Source of the DNA: Sarcocystis neurona
Taxonomy: Eukaryota > Apicomplexa > Conoidasida > Eucoccidiorida > Sarcocystidae
Assembly (NCBI GenBank): GCA_000727475.1
Contig: KL647299.1
Span: 2,676,619 to 2,740,618 of the forward strand
Direction of reading: 5' to 3'
DNA length: 64,000 bases
The notes beneath the pieces are model-generated. The model searched no databases, had not been told where the DNA came from, and was given only the letters and a program-made list of their open reading frames with translations. The position numbers and the translations under genes are program-made. Below, in pieces: positions 23,138 to 35,300 of this stretch (the stretch's first letter is position 1; each line of letters opens with the position of its first letter).

Positions 23138-26100
23138 CTGTATCACAAGTAAAGATAATTAACAAGCGACTTTTCATCACCGCCGTGGCTGCATCCAGTG
23201 TAGACGCAGTGAGCGAAAGCAACGGACCGCTGCTTGTAAGTGCGATACAGCAGTGGGGCTGTGATGAGATCTGTTTGTAACCAGACACGTGCAGTGAACG
23301 CTGTCTAAATAGCGATTTTCCGTTGTAACCCTGTTCTTACAGTCAGACAGTTTTCTGTCCACAACGGAGGGCGGCAGCAGCACCACCCAGTGGCGGCGCA
23401 CCCAAGCGGCAATAGCAGCAGCACGAGCACCGCGGGCAGTGGCATCTGTCGCATGGCAACAGCGGCATATACAACTAATGCGCAGGGGAGCAATCGCAGC
23501 TGCAGCGCGAGCACAGATGGCGGCACGAGCAGGAGGACGACCACCAACGGTGCACGTAGGGTTAGTCCACCGCTTGCTGCGGTTTCCCCAGCCGCCGAAC
23601 CCTTCTCACAGTAGCTTCTCGAGAAGCGCAGGCATCTATGATCGGGCTGCAGCTGCGATTGCTCCCCTCGGTATTATACTGCACCACTGTATCTATTCGT
23701 GTCTAGTATAAATCGATACAGAATGTAAGCATAGAGGTCTCTATACACCTTTGCCGAACAGACTAGACATACGTCCACGTCCACCCACGCAGCACAGTGC
23801 TACCGGCGCGCGGCAGCGGCGGCATGGCAAAGCTCTGAAGAAAGCCCGACGGAAAGAAGCGTGGGACACAGCAGATCCGCATCGCGTTGTCGCAGCACGA
23901 GCAAATTCTGCTAATCCTGTGCGCAGTGGGGGACGTGTGCAGACTGAGGGGTAACCAGCGGTGGTCGCAGCAGCAGCAGCTTGAGGAGTAGTAGCACACC
24001 GTCGCAACGGAAAGCTGCAGCAGCAGCACAAGCAGCAGCTGGAGGAACAGTGGCAGACGCAGCAGCAGCGTTGACACACGTCCACTGCAGCGCATGAGCA
24101 GCCCTTCCACATTCTACCCAGTAAGCAGCTAGCCAGTGTTAATGCATCAAGAAGGGCGCCACCAGCCACACCCCTAGCACGCCTGATCCTCGGATCCCAC
24201 AGCAGCATCGGGGAGCATCAGCAGCAACACGAGCACCAGCAGCAACACCGGCTGCACCAGAAACAACAACAGCAGGACGAGCACGAGCACCAGCAGCTCC
24301 CGCAAATGCGGCAGCAGCAACACTACTACTGGTTGCACCAGCGAGCGGACGGGCAAGTCCGCTAGCAGTCTGTGCAGTAGCTGGCTGGACCCCTGGGTGA
24401 CCAAGGGAGCTGAGGAAGCACCAAAATCACCAGCACCTTCAGCAACAGCCCCACCGTCGTCAACAGCAGACCACAAGACGGTCGGATGCTGGCAACAGCG
24501 CGGTACGCCGACCCGCCGCCGTAAGAGGGGGCTTCAGCGGAAGTGGCGTACTCTCCAGTGTTCTGGTGGTACATCGTCCACTTCATTCTTTTGACTTTCC
24601 TTAAGGTCATTGAACTTGTTTTTGCACCAGCAGCACCGGAATCTCCGGGTCAGTAGGGAGGCAAACTGGTCAAAACTTGCGTCTGCATGAGGTTCCTTCT
24701 TTTCTTGACAGAAGAAGGGCTACCCGTGGTTGGTGTCTACTTTCCGGTTTGCGGCCTCCCGATCTTTACCACCCCTGCCGCTTAGTCGAACAGCCACTGC
24801 AACAGTCGCAGCTGCCACAGTCACATCACGGATGTGGAAATCAATAACAAGAGCAAAAGAACGAGGCGTCCCAGCTGCGAAAAGTCTTGCAGCAGCAGTG
24901 CTAGCATCGAGAGCAGCAGCGCTGGCAGGGAGGCAGCAGAGGCACCAGAAGCAGCGTCAGCAACGAAGGCGCCTGTGGTAGAAGCATGAACAGTAGCGAT
25001 AGTGGGGCACCCGTCTGCTGCATCTACAACTGCAGATAGCCTTGCCAGCAGCAACCGGATCCACGAGCAGCAGCAATCGACAGGCAAGAACGCTCGCAGA
25101 CCGTCCGCTTCTGCAGGAGCAGGAGCGTCACCTGGCGCCAGAAGCGTTTTATACTTTGAGGCCGGTACAGCACGCAGGTGAGCTCCACAGAAGACGGCTT
25201 TGCTTCGGGCTTCACTGTTTCGCACCTCGTGTCTTCGAATCCCCGGCGCGCAGAGAGAGCTCCTCTCTCGCATCGTCCGTCACGGGCAGCCTCAGCGCCC
25301 GTCCCTGCTGAGCGACAGGCAGCAGCAGCGCTCCGCTCAGCTTTCACTGCGGCTACAGCTGCGACTACGGCTATTACCGATACTACTATATACGGCTGTA
25401 GCAGCTGGCGCTGCGTACAACACAGCCAGAGGAGGTAGACGCGGAGCGCGCGTAGCTAGAGCTCGTGTTGGTACTGCCGTGGCAGGTAGAGCCAGCTGCT
25501 GCAACACTGCCAGAGGACGAGGACCCGCAGCGCGTGCCGCACGTTGCGGGTGCAACATGGATAGCCGCAACACCTCAACTCCACGAGTAGCGCCGCAGCA
25601 GCTGCGCGCCCAGGAACAGCCGCCGCAGCAGTAGCGAAGCTCGGCGTTGAGTGAAGCAGACGGTTCCACGACGCGCGCACAAACACCCGGCCTTTGAGGC
25701 TGGCGCCAGAGAAACTGCTGAGGCGGTGATTTCTCCGATACTGTGTGTGCATGGACCTCCTTGCCTGTTTCACGTGCACATTTTCTTTGAGCCGAGGTGC
25801 AGCGGCCGCAGCGACAGCGACAGTGTAGCAGCAACTGGGGCGCGCGCCCAGCAACAGCGGCGCTACTACAACCGGAGCAGAAACAGCTATGCCGCGTGTG
25901 TTACACACCAGCAGCGTCATCTACAGCTGTTGCGCGCGGGTCATTAGCAGTAAGACGGGGAGCAGCTCTACTGTGCAACAACACACACAGCACGAGCGGC
26001 AGGACAGACCCACCACCACACTAATAATCCGCTGTGTGAGGCGCGGCGAGATTGTCGGCGGTAGTAGTACTGTGCCTGTCTTTGTGTGCTACACACGAGA

Positions 26101-27930
26101 AGAGCAGAGGAACACCGGTGAAAACGGGAGTTTCGTGTTCCTCTTTCATCGTACGGTTGCCTAAGTCTATTCGAGTTGAATACCACCGTCGCTATTATTT
26201 CTTTTCGCAGCGTCGCTTCGCAACAGCCCTGTCTTCTTGCACGCGAGCACAAAGACTACCCCTACCCACCCATCCGCCCGCTGTACAGACATCGCGCTGC
26301 GGTGTACGTACACTCAACTGCGAAGCTGCACCGCGCCAGACTCCGAGTTTTTTTCATTACTTCTGTTCTTCTGCTTCCTCCGTAGCAGTCGCGCAGAATT
26401 CTTGATTTTCATACGGCTCTCCAACAACTCTTCATGGCCTGTGCTGCGCCGTACCATGACCCACCCACGTCGCCGCAGTACTAACAACACAAAAGCGCGG
26501 CTACATATGTCTCTGCATATGTATACACGCATACTTTACGTACGTGTATCCACGTATCTATATAACATATATGTACTAGGTGAAAGTGCATATACGCACA
26601 GATCGTTACACTTCGGCTACCCGTGATATGCATGTACATTCGACGTGCATGTCTGCCCCTCGCTGTACACGAGTATTTATACGTCGCGTGTCGGTCGCTA
26701 TTGCGCGGTTCTTCGTGCGCTACACGTGGGCGCCCTCTACAGACGCAGAAACATTTTTTCTGTTTCCACAGACATACGACAGTTGTCCTACACACGTCTT
26801 TCTCACGTGAGCTCACTACCGACACGTGAACGCACGCCTCCATCTATGTAGCCCTCCGCATCAATATATTATGAAGGCGCAGGCTCGCGCTTGCACGTAG
26901 ATGTACACGTAGGAAGTTGTGTAGGACCTCGAGGGCAAGAATTCCAGCAAACAACTGAGAAGTCCGCTGTGTGCGCCCGTGTATATATATATCATCAATC
27001 CACCTTTCCCTCTCTATGCATGGACAGGTCCTCTCCTAGCTGAGGTGGAATTGCGCAATAGGTTTTAAGCATAAACAGTAGCTCGGTAATTTTCCTGCGC
27101 TTACACTCCCGCACAGGGGTCGCCGTAGCGGGCACTAGACGCCCTGGCCAGCGTTTGTTCACTTGTCGAGTTCGAATATTCCTCGACCGTGAACTTTGCG
27201 TAGACAAGTTTAGCGGTGCTTGCTTTCTCACGTCTACTTCTCTGTACAGATCTGTCTCTCTCTCCGTAAATGTCAGTCTCTCAATATACACACACTCTAT
27301 AACCACCTCTCATTTCCCATTCCGTCGTATTCTCTCCCTCCCCACTATTCTCTCTGCCGAAAATACTTCCTCCCCGCACATGTATATGTCTGTTTTTACA
27401 CATGTATACATACGTGTCTCGGTTTCTCTTTCGTTCTCCGTCTCTCTGTACACTCCCAAACTTCGTGACCGGGTCTTTCTGGTGACGCACTTGTTGACCC
27501 GCCACTTCTTCCACTTCCTCACCCAGCCTTCAGCGGCAAAGTCTCCCCTCTTAGGATCACCCGCTCTACGGCCGTCTATGACTACCTTCTCCCCCCCCTA
27601 GCTGCACTTCTGTTGCGCGTCGCCTCACTCGCTGTCGCCAGGCGAGTGTAGCAGCTCTCCGGGGCGGAGGAAAACTTGTACGCATCCCGCTGCTGTGCTG
27701 CAGAGAATTTTCTAACGACGAGAGGAAGGAGGTGCTGCACGCCACCTCCTCATAAATAATTATCTACTCGCATGCGAGGACCTGTGCGTAGACTTGTAGA
27801 TGCGACGAAGTGTTTCTTACTCTCTTGGGAGGTGGGGCTCCGCAGGTATATCTGTCAGCGACCAGCACGCCGGCATACAGGCGCGCGCAGACGTCCCCCA
27901 CACGACGCCCTGCAGCCGCGCTCAACTTCC
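23138..27930. other. Transition zone with degenerate triplet repeats, no supported gene
   Basis: From about 23.4 to 25.9 kb the sequence gains scattered CAG/CTG runs, shorter and more degenerate than further right. All six frames are open in places only because the triplets lack stop codons. From 26.5 kb it becomes TA-rich, with a CT-rich part at about 27,200-27,600. No exon could be supported. It marks the change from repeat-poor to repeat-rich sequence and presumably holds promoters of the flanking genes. Confidence 0.5.
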
Positions 27931-27935
27931 ACCCC

Positions 27936-28121
27936 CTACGAGGCAACCTATATATATATAAGTCAAATCATATATACATATATTTACGACTCAACACATA
28001 TTTTCGTATATACCAGTCAATATATATATATATGAATCAACGAATATATACATATATATGAGTCAACCCATATATATGTACATGAGTTGACAAAGGTATA
28101 TGAATATATATATATATACAC
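27936..28121. repeat. TA-rich array with a recurring AGTCAA core
   Basis: Five or six degenerate units alternate a TATATA run with a core such as agtcaaatc, actcaacac, agtcaatat, aatcaacga, agtcaaccc and agttgacaa, about 20-35 bases apart. It ends about 110 bases before the ATG of the large plus-strand gene. Confidence 0.65.
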
Positions 28122-28227
28122 ACATACGTGTATATCAGTGTGCTCCTCCTAAACAGAGCGTGCAGAAACGCCTGCCCTGTGCGCATGCTGACGTCGCTGT
28201 GTCTCGTTCCTGCGACGCTTCCCCACG

Positions 28228-29380
28228 ATGCCTCATCCGCTGTCTCGCGCGGTGAGCCTCGACCGCAGCCGCAGCAAGGCCAGGGGGAGGAGGAGGAGCA
28301 GCAGCAGTGACAGTAAGCTGACAGTCGGCAGCGGCAGCGACGAAGGCGGCGGCAGGAGCAGCACTGCCGCGGACAAGCGGAGCACAGACTGCTTTCTGCA
28401 CAAGCCTAGCAGCAGCAACTGGCTCGGCCGCAGCTTCCATGCCGCGGACACGTCGCGCAGCAGCGGCGCGACCGCGGAAGGCAGTCGCAGCCCGAGCAGC
28501 AATAGGAGTAAACAGAAGAATAGCAGCAGCACACGTGTTCATGCACGGCTGCTGCAAAAGAGAAGAGAGAGAGGACGTGGTTCCTCTTCTTTTTCTTCGC
28601 CTGTTTCAGAAAGTCCCTGTGCCGTCGCTGTGAACGACGTCGCTCCTGCTGCTGCTGCTGGTGATTTTGGTCCTGTCTCTCGTGCGGCTGACGCAGGCTT
28701 CAACACCGTGCTGCACCTGCTGCATCCCGCAGAGGCGTCACGCGCCCCACCGCGTCCCTCCTCTGCGTTTCGTCGCGCGGCTGCTGCAGCAGCACCGCAG
28801 CACCCCGCCGTGACGGCAAACAAGCAGCAGCAGCAGCACAACGGCAGCACGGCGGCGGCGGAACTGCAGTGGAACCCTCGTTCCTTCCCTGTTGCTGCAG
28901 CGGCAGCCACGGCACGCGCACGTCATGCCCAGCGGCTGCTGTCGCGAACAGCAGCAGCAGCAGATGCTGCAGCAGCAGACTCGCCTCTGCCGTCTTCAAC
29001 CTCCCACTTCAGTACGTCTCCCACACCCGCCCGCAAGCGCGCGTGCCGCGTCTCCTCCAGCACCGACAGTAGCAGCAGCAGCGTGAACAGCCGCAGCAGC
29101 AGCAGCGTGAATAGCAGTCGAAGGAGCAGCAACAGCAGCCAGCCGACTCAACGCTGCGCTGAAAGCAGCGCGTTTAGAGGCAGCAGAAGCAGCAGCAGCA
29201 ACAACAGCGGAAGCCGCAGCAGCAACAACAGCGGAAGCAGCAGCAGCAGCGGAGGTCGAAGGCAGGCTTCTGCGTCAGATGTGCGAGAGCCGGTGAAGAG
29301 GGCAGCAGCTGTTGCTCGCAGTGCGGAAACTTCGAGAACCCCACAAGACGGAGTGCCGCAGCAGCAGCAGCGCACATCAG
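28228..29380 (+). CDS. SUMO protease gene, exon 1 (start codon, Ser-rich basic N-terminus)
   Basis: The ATG at 28228 opens [20 protein letters not shown]. The exon is Ser/Arg/Ala-rich with poly-Ser, poly-Gln and poly-Ala runs. Basic clusters such as KARGRRRS and PARKRACR could serve nuclear localisation. Non-repetitive islands such as [19 protein letters not shown] and [14 protein letters not shown] suggest real coding. It ends CGCACATCAG before donor gtgagg, phase 1. The open frame continues only eight codons into the intron. Confidence 0.6.
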
Positions 29381-32300
29381 GTGAGGAGGAAGCAGCGACC
29401 TAGGCGGACAGGGAGCAGGAGCAGCAGGGCAACCACGCAGCAACAGCAGCAGCGATGCGGCAGCAGTCTACGCGTCGCCTTCCTCATCTGCGCGTGCTTT
29501 CAGAGACGCCTCTTTACAGTCCTTCATATAGCGATCCAGCATACATATATATATGTATAGGTAGGAGGGGGGGCGCAGCAGCAACGAAGCAGGTATGTGC
29601 TTGTGCCTGCGTCCCTCTCCCTCCATACTCTCAATATACGTATATACATACATATACACATATATACGTATGTATCCTGGATCAGCCTCTGTGTGACTGT
29701 CGTTGCCCTCATATATATATATATGCGTGGCACGTGCGTTTCTCTTCCTTTTTCTGGCCTTGTCTCTCTGTGGATATTGCACTGCAGATGTGTGAGGGGC
29801 TGCGTCCTGCCCGGTGGGCGCGGTTCTTCTGCTGCTTCGGTCGCCAGTTGCTGCTGTCTCTCGTGCTGCCTGCATGCGTGGATCTGCCGCCTCGTCCAAG
29901 ACCACTGCTGCAGGAGCTCGTCTGCTGCGCGGCTGTCGATCTAGCTGCGCTGCTGTCGTCGTAGATGCACTGCAGCTGCTGCATTGCTCCTGTGCTGCCG
30001 CTGCAGTGCTGCTGGGCTGCTGCTGCAGTGCTGCTGGGGCCTGAGTGTATTGGTGTTGCTTAGTCGTTGCTGCGGCTCTCCATCTCTGCGCGGATGAATG
30101 TACTGCCGCTGCTGTCTCCATCTGCTGCTGCTGTTGCAACATCTTTTCCGATTCTGCTGCTGCTCTCGGTGCCGTCTTCTCTGCCGTGGAGTACCACGAC
30201 GACTACGAGTAGTACTACCCGAGGTTCTGCTTCTTTTGCTGCTGCTGCTCCTTCCCAAGATGTGCTGCCCCTGCCGCTGCTGCAGCTGCACCGTTTGCAA
30301 CTGCTGCAGTTCTCTCTTCTGGTGCTCTGTGTGTGTCGTGCTCCTGCTGAGGCGACTGCTCCCGCCGCCACCGCTGCTGCTGTAGACCCTGCTGCACCGG
30401 TCGCGGTGTCGCTGCTGGTGCTGCTGCTGCACATGTTGCCGGTGGCCACTGCTGCCGGTTTCCGATCCGCTGAAGCTGCTGCGTGAGTTACAGTTCGTCC
30501 TGCTGCTGCTGCGTCGGCTGCTATTGCTGCTGCGTCGGCTGCTATTGCTGCTGCGTGGACTGCTACTGCCGTTGCTGCGTTACCTGCTGCAGCTGCGTTA
30601 TGTGCTGCTGCTGCCGCGTTGCCTGCTGCTGCTGCGTTATCTGCCAGTGGTGCTGCATCGGCTGCTGCTGCTGCGTTATCTGCTGCTGCTGATGCTATTT
30701 TACCTGCTGCTGCGTTATCTCATGCTGCTGCTGCATTTGCTGCTGCTGCTGTGTCATTTGCTGCTGCTGGTGCGTTCGCTACTGATGTTGCTGTTTTACC
30801 TGCTGCTGCGGTTGCTGCTGCCGCTGCCTTATCTAGCGGTGCTGCTGCGTCGGCTACTGCTGTTGCGGCCGCTGCTGCGCTTGCTACTGCTGCTGTTGTG
30901 TTTGCTAGTGCTGTTGCTGTTTCACCTGCTGCTGCGTTCGTTGCTGCTGTTGCTGTTTTGCCTGCTGCTGCTGTTGCGTTTGCTGCTGCCGTTGCTGTTT
31001 TACCTGCTGCTGCTGCGTTTTCTGCGACTGCTGGTGCTGCCTTATCTGCCGGTGCTGGTGCGTCGGCTACTGCTGCCGTGCTTGGTGCTGCTGTTCGTGT
31101 TTTACCTGCTGCTGCTGCGTTTTCTGCCGCTGCTGCTGCCGCAGCTGTGTTATCTGCCGGTGGTGCTGTGTCCGCTGCTGCTGCTGCTGCATGGTGATGG
31201 GGCGCTGCTGTTGATGCGAGGTGGTGCGTGTGCGCCGGGCAGGCATGCCGGTGCTGCTGGCGCCTTCGTGGGTTCTCTCTTCCCTCGGGATTGCACCGCC
31301 AGATGTAGAAGCAGCAAACGCTGCAGCAACGGCAGCTTCTTCTGGCGATGGCAGGCGAGGGGTTGCTGCTGGTGCTGCTGCAGCAGAAGGAGCCGGCAAG
31401 ACAATGCGCCAGCGCAGGAGGCGGCGCGAGGGGCAGCGACAGCAGCAACAGCATCCACGTCGGCGGTCGACTCCGGCAGGAGGAGGAGCGGAGCACCACC
31501 GGGGGCAGCAGCAGGAAGAAGGAGCAGCAGCCAGCAGCAGCAACACCCGACGGAACGAGCCAGTAGCTGCGGCAGCAGCAGCAGCAGCAAAGCCAACCGG
31601 TGCTGCTGGCGACACAGACGCAAGCGTCCACGTGCAACGACACCTCAGCAGTGGATTGCAGCCCAGTAGCAGCAGCTGTGTGAAGGACAACGGCAGCAGC
31701 GTGCAGCCCAGCAGCAGCAGCGGAAGTGGTGGCGTGGGCGGAGAGGCGTTGTGGAACAGCAGCAGCAGCAGCAACGGGGACAGGAACGGAAGGGGAGACG
31801 GGCACTGCAGCAGAGCTGCGCAGGAAGAGCAGCAGCAGCGGCAGACAAGCAGCAAGAGAAAGAAGGTTCCGCGAGGACGGAGATCGAGCCCACAAGCAGG
31901 CGCCCGGTGCCGCAGAATAGCGCGTGCAGCACGTCGACAGCAGGAGAGCAGCAGGCTGCAGCAGAACCTGTCAGTCTTCGCTGCTCCTCCTGCGCCCTAC
32001 TCCACTAACTTGCAGCTGTCACCTGCTGCTCCCCCGAGCCTGCTGCTGCACCCGGCTGCTGCTGCTCCGGGCCTGCTGTTGCTGCCCACCGCCGGCGCTG
32101 CTGGGCGCGGGCCCGCCGGTGCTGCTCCGATGCTCGCTCGCTTGCCTCCTCCGTGTGCCACGCAGCAGCAGCAGGAGCAGCAGGGGCGGCAGCAACAGCC
32201 AGCGACGGCAGCAGCAGCAGGAAAGACGGCCTCTCGAACGGCCTCTGAGTGCTCTCCGGCTGTTTCTCGTACGATAGCAGCAGCAGCAGCAGGGACAGGG

Positions 32301-35300
32301 CCAGCAGCAGAAACAGCAGCAGCCTCCCCGGACCTGTCTTTCTTCTTCGGCGGTGCTGCAGCAGCAGCAACAACACCGGCGCCTGCCTGCGTGCCGCCGT
32401 CTTGCGAGCGTGGTGCAGGCACAGCAGCTGCTGCAGCGCCTGCGGACTCTGGTGCCGCAACAGGAGCCGCAGCACCCGCAGGTGCTGCGGCAGCAGATGC
32501 TACGGCGACAGTTGATCCGGCTCCCGCAGTGACAGCAGTTGCAGCTGCAGAGTTACACGGGAGTAGCAGAGAGGCGCAGCAGCTGCTGCGAGACCCTCTT
32601 CAGTCCCTGGCAGCAGCAGCAGCAGAGGAAAAGGCTGCTGCTGGCGAGGCGAGCGAGGCCTCTTCTGCTGGCAGGCGCTGCTCACTGCAGGCGCTGCCAC
32701 CTCTCTTGTCAGAGGAACACGAAGGCGGCAGCAGGCTGCAGGCGCAGCAGGGGCCACTTTTGCTAGGGCAGCAGGGAAGCCAGGAGCAGCAGCAGCAACC
32801 TCTGACACAGCGGCAAACCCCACAGCAGCAACCACCACTGGGTCGCAGAACGACAATTCAGCTGCTGCTGCGTCGCGGGCTCAGCGCAGTTCCCCGCGGC
32901 CGCTCCACGCCTGCTGCTCCTGCTGCTATGCCTGCTGCTGCTCCTCTGCGGGCTGCTACTGCTGCTGCTACTGTTGCTGTTATTAGAGATGCCGACACTG
33001 CCACCAGTGCTGCTGCTGATGCTGCCAGAGGTGCTGCTGCTCCTGCTCTTGCTTTGACCCTTCCCGCTGCTACTGCAGGCTGTCCTGGAGCTGCTGCTGC
33101 GCTGGTAGCAGGTATGACGAACATCGAAGAAGTAGCAGCAGCAGCAGGAGGCGCAGACGGCTCCCGGACGGACACCAGAAGAGGAGCAGCAGCAGCAGGA
33201 ACTGCGGGGATGGCGATGCACGCGCAAAAGTGTGTTGAGACGGACGCCAGGGAAAAGCGGCAGCAGCAGGGGAAGGAGAGCGGGACGCCGCAGCAGCGGG
33301 CAGCTGTAGCAGAACAAGCGGCAGACAGCGACAGCTCCGTTTGTACCGGTATCCGTGCTGCTTCGAGAGATGCCCGTCCTGCCGACGGGGAGACGCGCGC
33401 CGCTACTGCAGAACTGAGCCAGCCGGATGGGTGGATGGCAGGCAGCAGCAGCAGCGGAGAAGACGGCAGCAGCAAGCTGCACAAGCGAACCAGCAGCAGC
33501 GACGGGATAACGCGGCCGTTCTCCCGCAGCACGTGCCTTGTTGCACCCGCTGCCGAAGGCGTCGCCGCGGGGGGCTCGCCGCTGCATGCGATGGAAGGGA
33601 CAGCAGCAGCGCGGGCACCGGCAGCACGAGCTGGACGAGCCGCACCGTCAGCGGAGGAGCGGCTTCAGCAGCAGGGGCGCACGGATGGTGCAGCACGCGC
33701 TGCAGCAGATGCGAACGCGTCTTCCGACCGGACAGGTACCGCCTTCTCCGGCCAATTACTTCCTCTGTAGCCGCTGCTGTTGGTGGTGCTGCTGATATTG
33801 CCGTTGCTCCTGCTGCTGCTGGCGCTGCGGGCAGTTCTGCTGATGGAGTTTTGCTGCTGGTACTCTGCTGCTGGTACTCTGCTTTCCTGGCCCTGCTGGA
33901 GGACGGGGCTGGAGCTGCTGCTGCAAGCACCGCTGCTGGGGGCAGTTGCCGCTGCACCTGGTCTCCTCTTTCTGCTGCTGCTGGGGCTGTTGCTGTTGAC
34001 CTCGCGCCTCCGTAGACGCTGCTACTGTGTTGATCCTGCTGCCCACGTTCTTGTCTACTGCTGGTGCTACTCTGGCTCGTGGGGAAGTGTTTCTGCTGCT
34101 GTCGTGTGGCAGCTTCTCCCCCGGGGTGCTGCTGCTGCTGCTGGTCCTTGTGTCCTCGTTCTGCTGCTGGTGGTAGGCCTGCTTTTTGCGTGCTGCTGCT
34201 GCTGCGCCTGCCGCTTCCGCGCCCGCACATTGCCGCTGCTGCTGATTATCATTCTCGTACTGCTGCGTATCCTGCTGCTGTTGCTGCCGCGTTTTATCTG
34301 GTTTCTGCTGCTGCTGCGTGTGGTTGCTGCTGCAGACGGCACTGCTCGGCAATCACGTTCGATTGGGGTGCAGTGCAGCTGTGACTCAGAAGTAGATCAA
34401 ACTGCGGCTCCAGCAGCAGCAGCAGGGATCAGAGGGGAACAGCGACAGCGTCTTGGGACGGAGGGTGGGCATCCTTTTTCTTCCTCGTTGCTGCGACGGG
34501 AGGATCTGCAGCAGCAGGAGCTGAGGAACGGCAACAGGGCGTCTGTTTTTGTTGCTGCGGGTGCTGCAGTCACTTCTGACGCTCCTGCTGTTGCTGCTGC
34601 GACTACTGCTCCTGCTGCTGCTACAACAGCGTGTTGGAGGCGCCGCCGAGCTGCCTCGTTTTGCTGCAGCAGCAGCGACGCCTCGCTCTTCTGTGCGGAG
34701 AGGAGCAGCAGCAGCAGCACGGGGGGGGGCAACAACAGGAGCAGTGGAGAGGAAGAAGCGACGTCCAGCAGCAGCAGGAAGGACGCGGGAAGCAGCGAGA
34801 GGAGGACAGAGGAGAGCAGCAGAAGTAACAGCAGCCGCCGGGAAGAAGGCAGCAGGAACGCAGTTTATACAAAAGAAGAAAGAAGCAACAGCAGCAGCAG
34901 AGTGCCGTCTCCTGGGTCCGTAACGCACGCGTTGTTGACAAGCGAGACGCGAGACTCTCCGTCATCCTGCCGTTCCCGGTCTCCTTCTTCCCCGCGACGG
35001 CGGCTGCCAGTTTTTGCCGAGCAGCAGATTGAGCAGCAGCAGCAGAGCGAAGAGCAGCAGCAGGAGGAGGAGGAGTGTTGCTTGCGGCGGCGGCAGCAGC
35101 AGTTGCAGCGATTTGAGCAGCAGCAGATTCAGCAGAAGCATGAGACAGGTGAGGCGGTCGCGCTGCTGCAGGAGCGAGAGGAAAAGGAAAGAGCAGCAGA
35201 ATATCTGCAGCGTCCTGTACAAGCAGCAGACTGCTGCTGCGCATGCGGCAGGCGGAACTCCTGCGCGTGCGGTGGAAGAAGAATCGACGAAGTCGCTGCA

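Noticed and set aside
23741..25920. Several 100-165 codon frames on both strands in the transition zone
   Set aside because: They overlap one another on both strands, are Cys/Ala/Leu- or Arg/Ser-rich because of degenerate triplets, and none could be linked by splice phase.
30483..31200. Cys-, Leu- or Ala-rich plus-strand frames over CTG repeats
   Set aside because: All three frames are open because of the repeat, and none has non-repetitive coding islands. Best explained as intron 1.
33780..34335. Leu-rich start of a 1,738-codon plus-strand frame, resembling a signal peptide or membrane segments
   Set aside because: It is the CTG-rich intron 2. The true exon starts at 34,336 after a good acceptor and joins exon 2 in phase.
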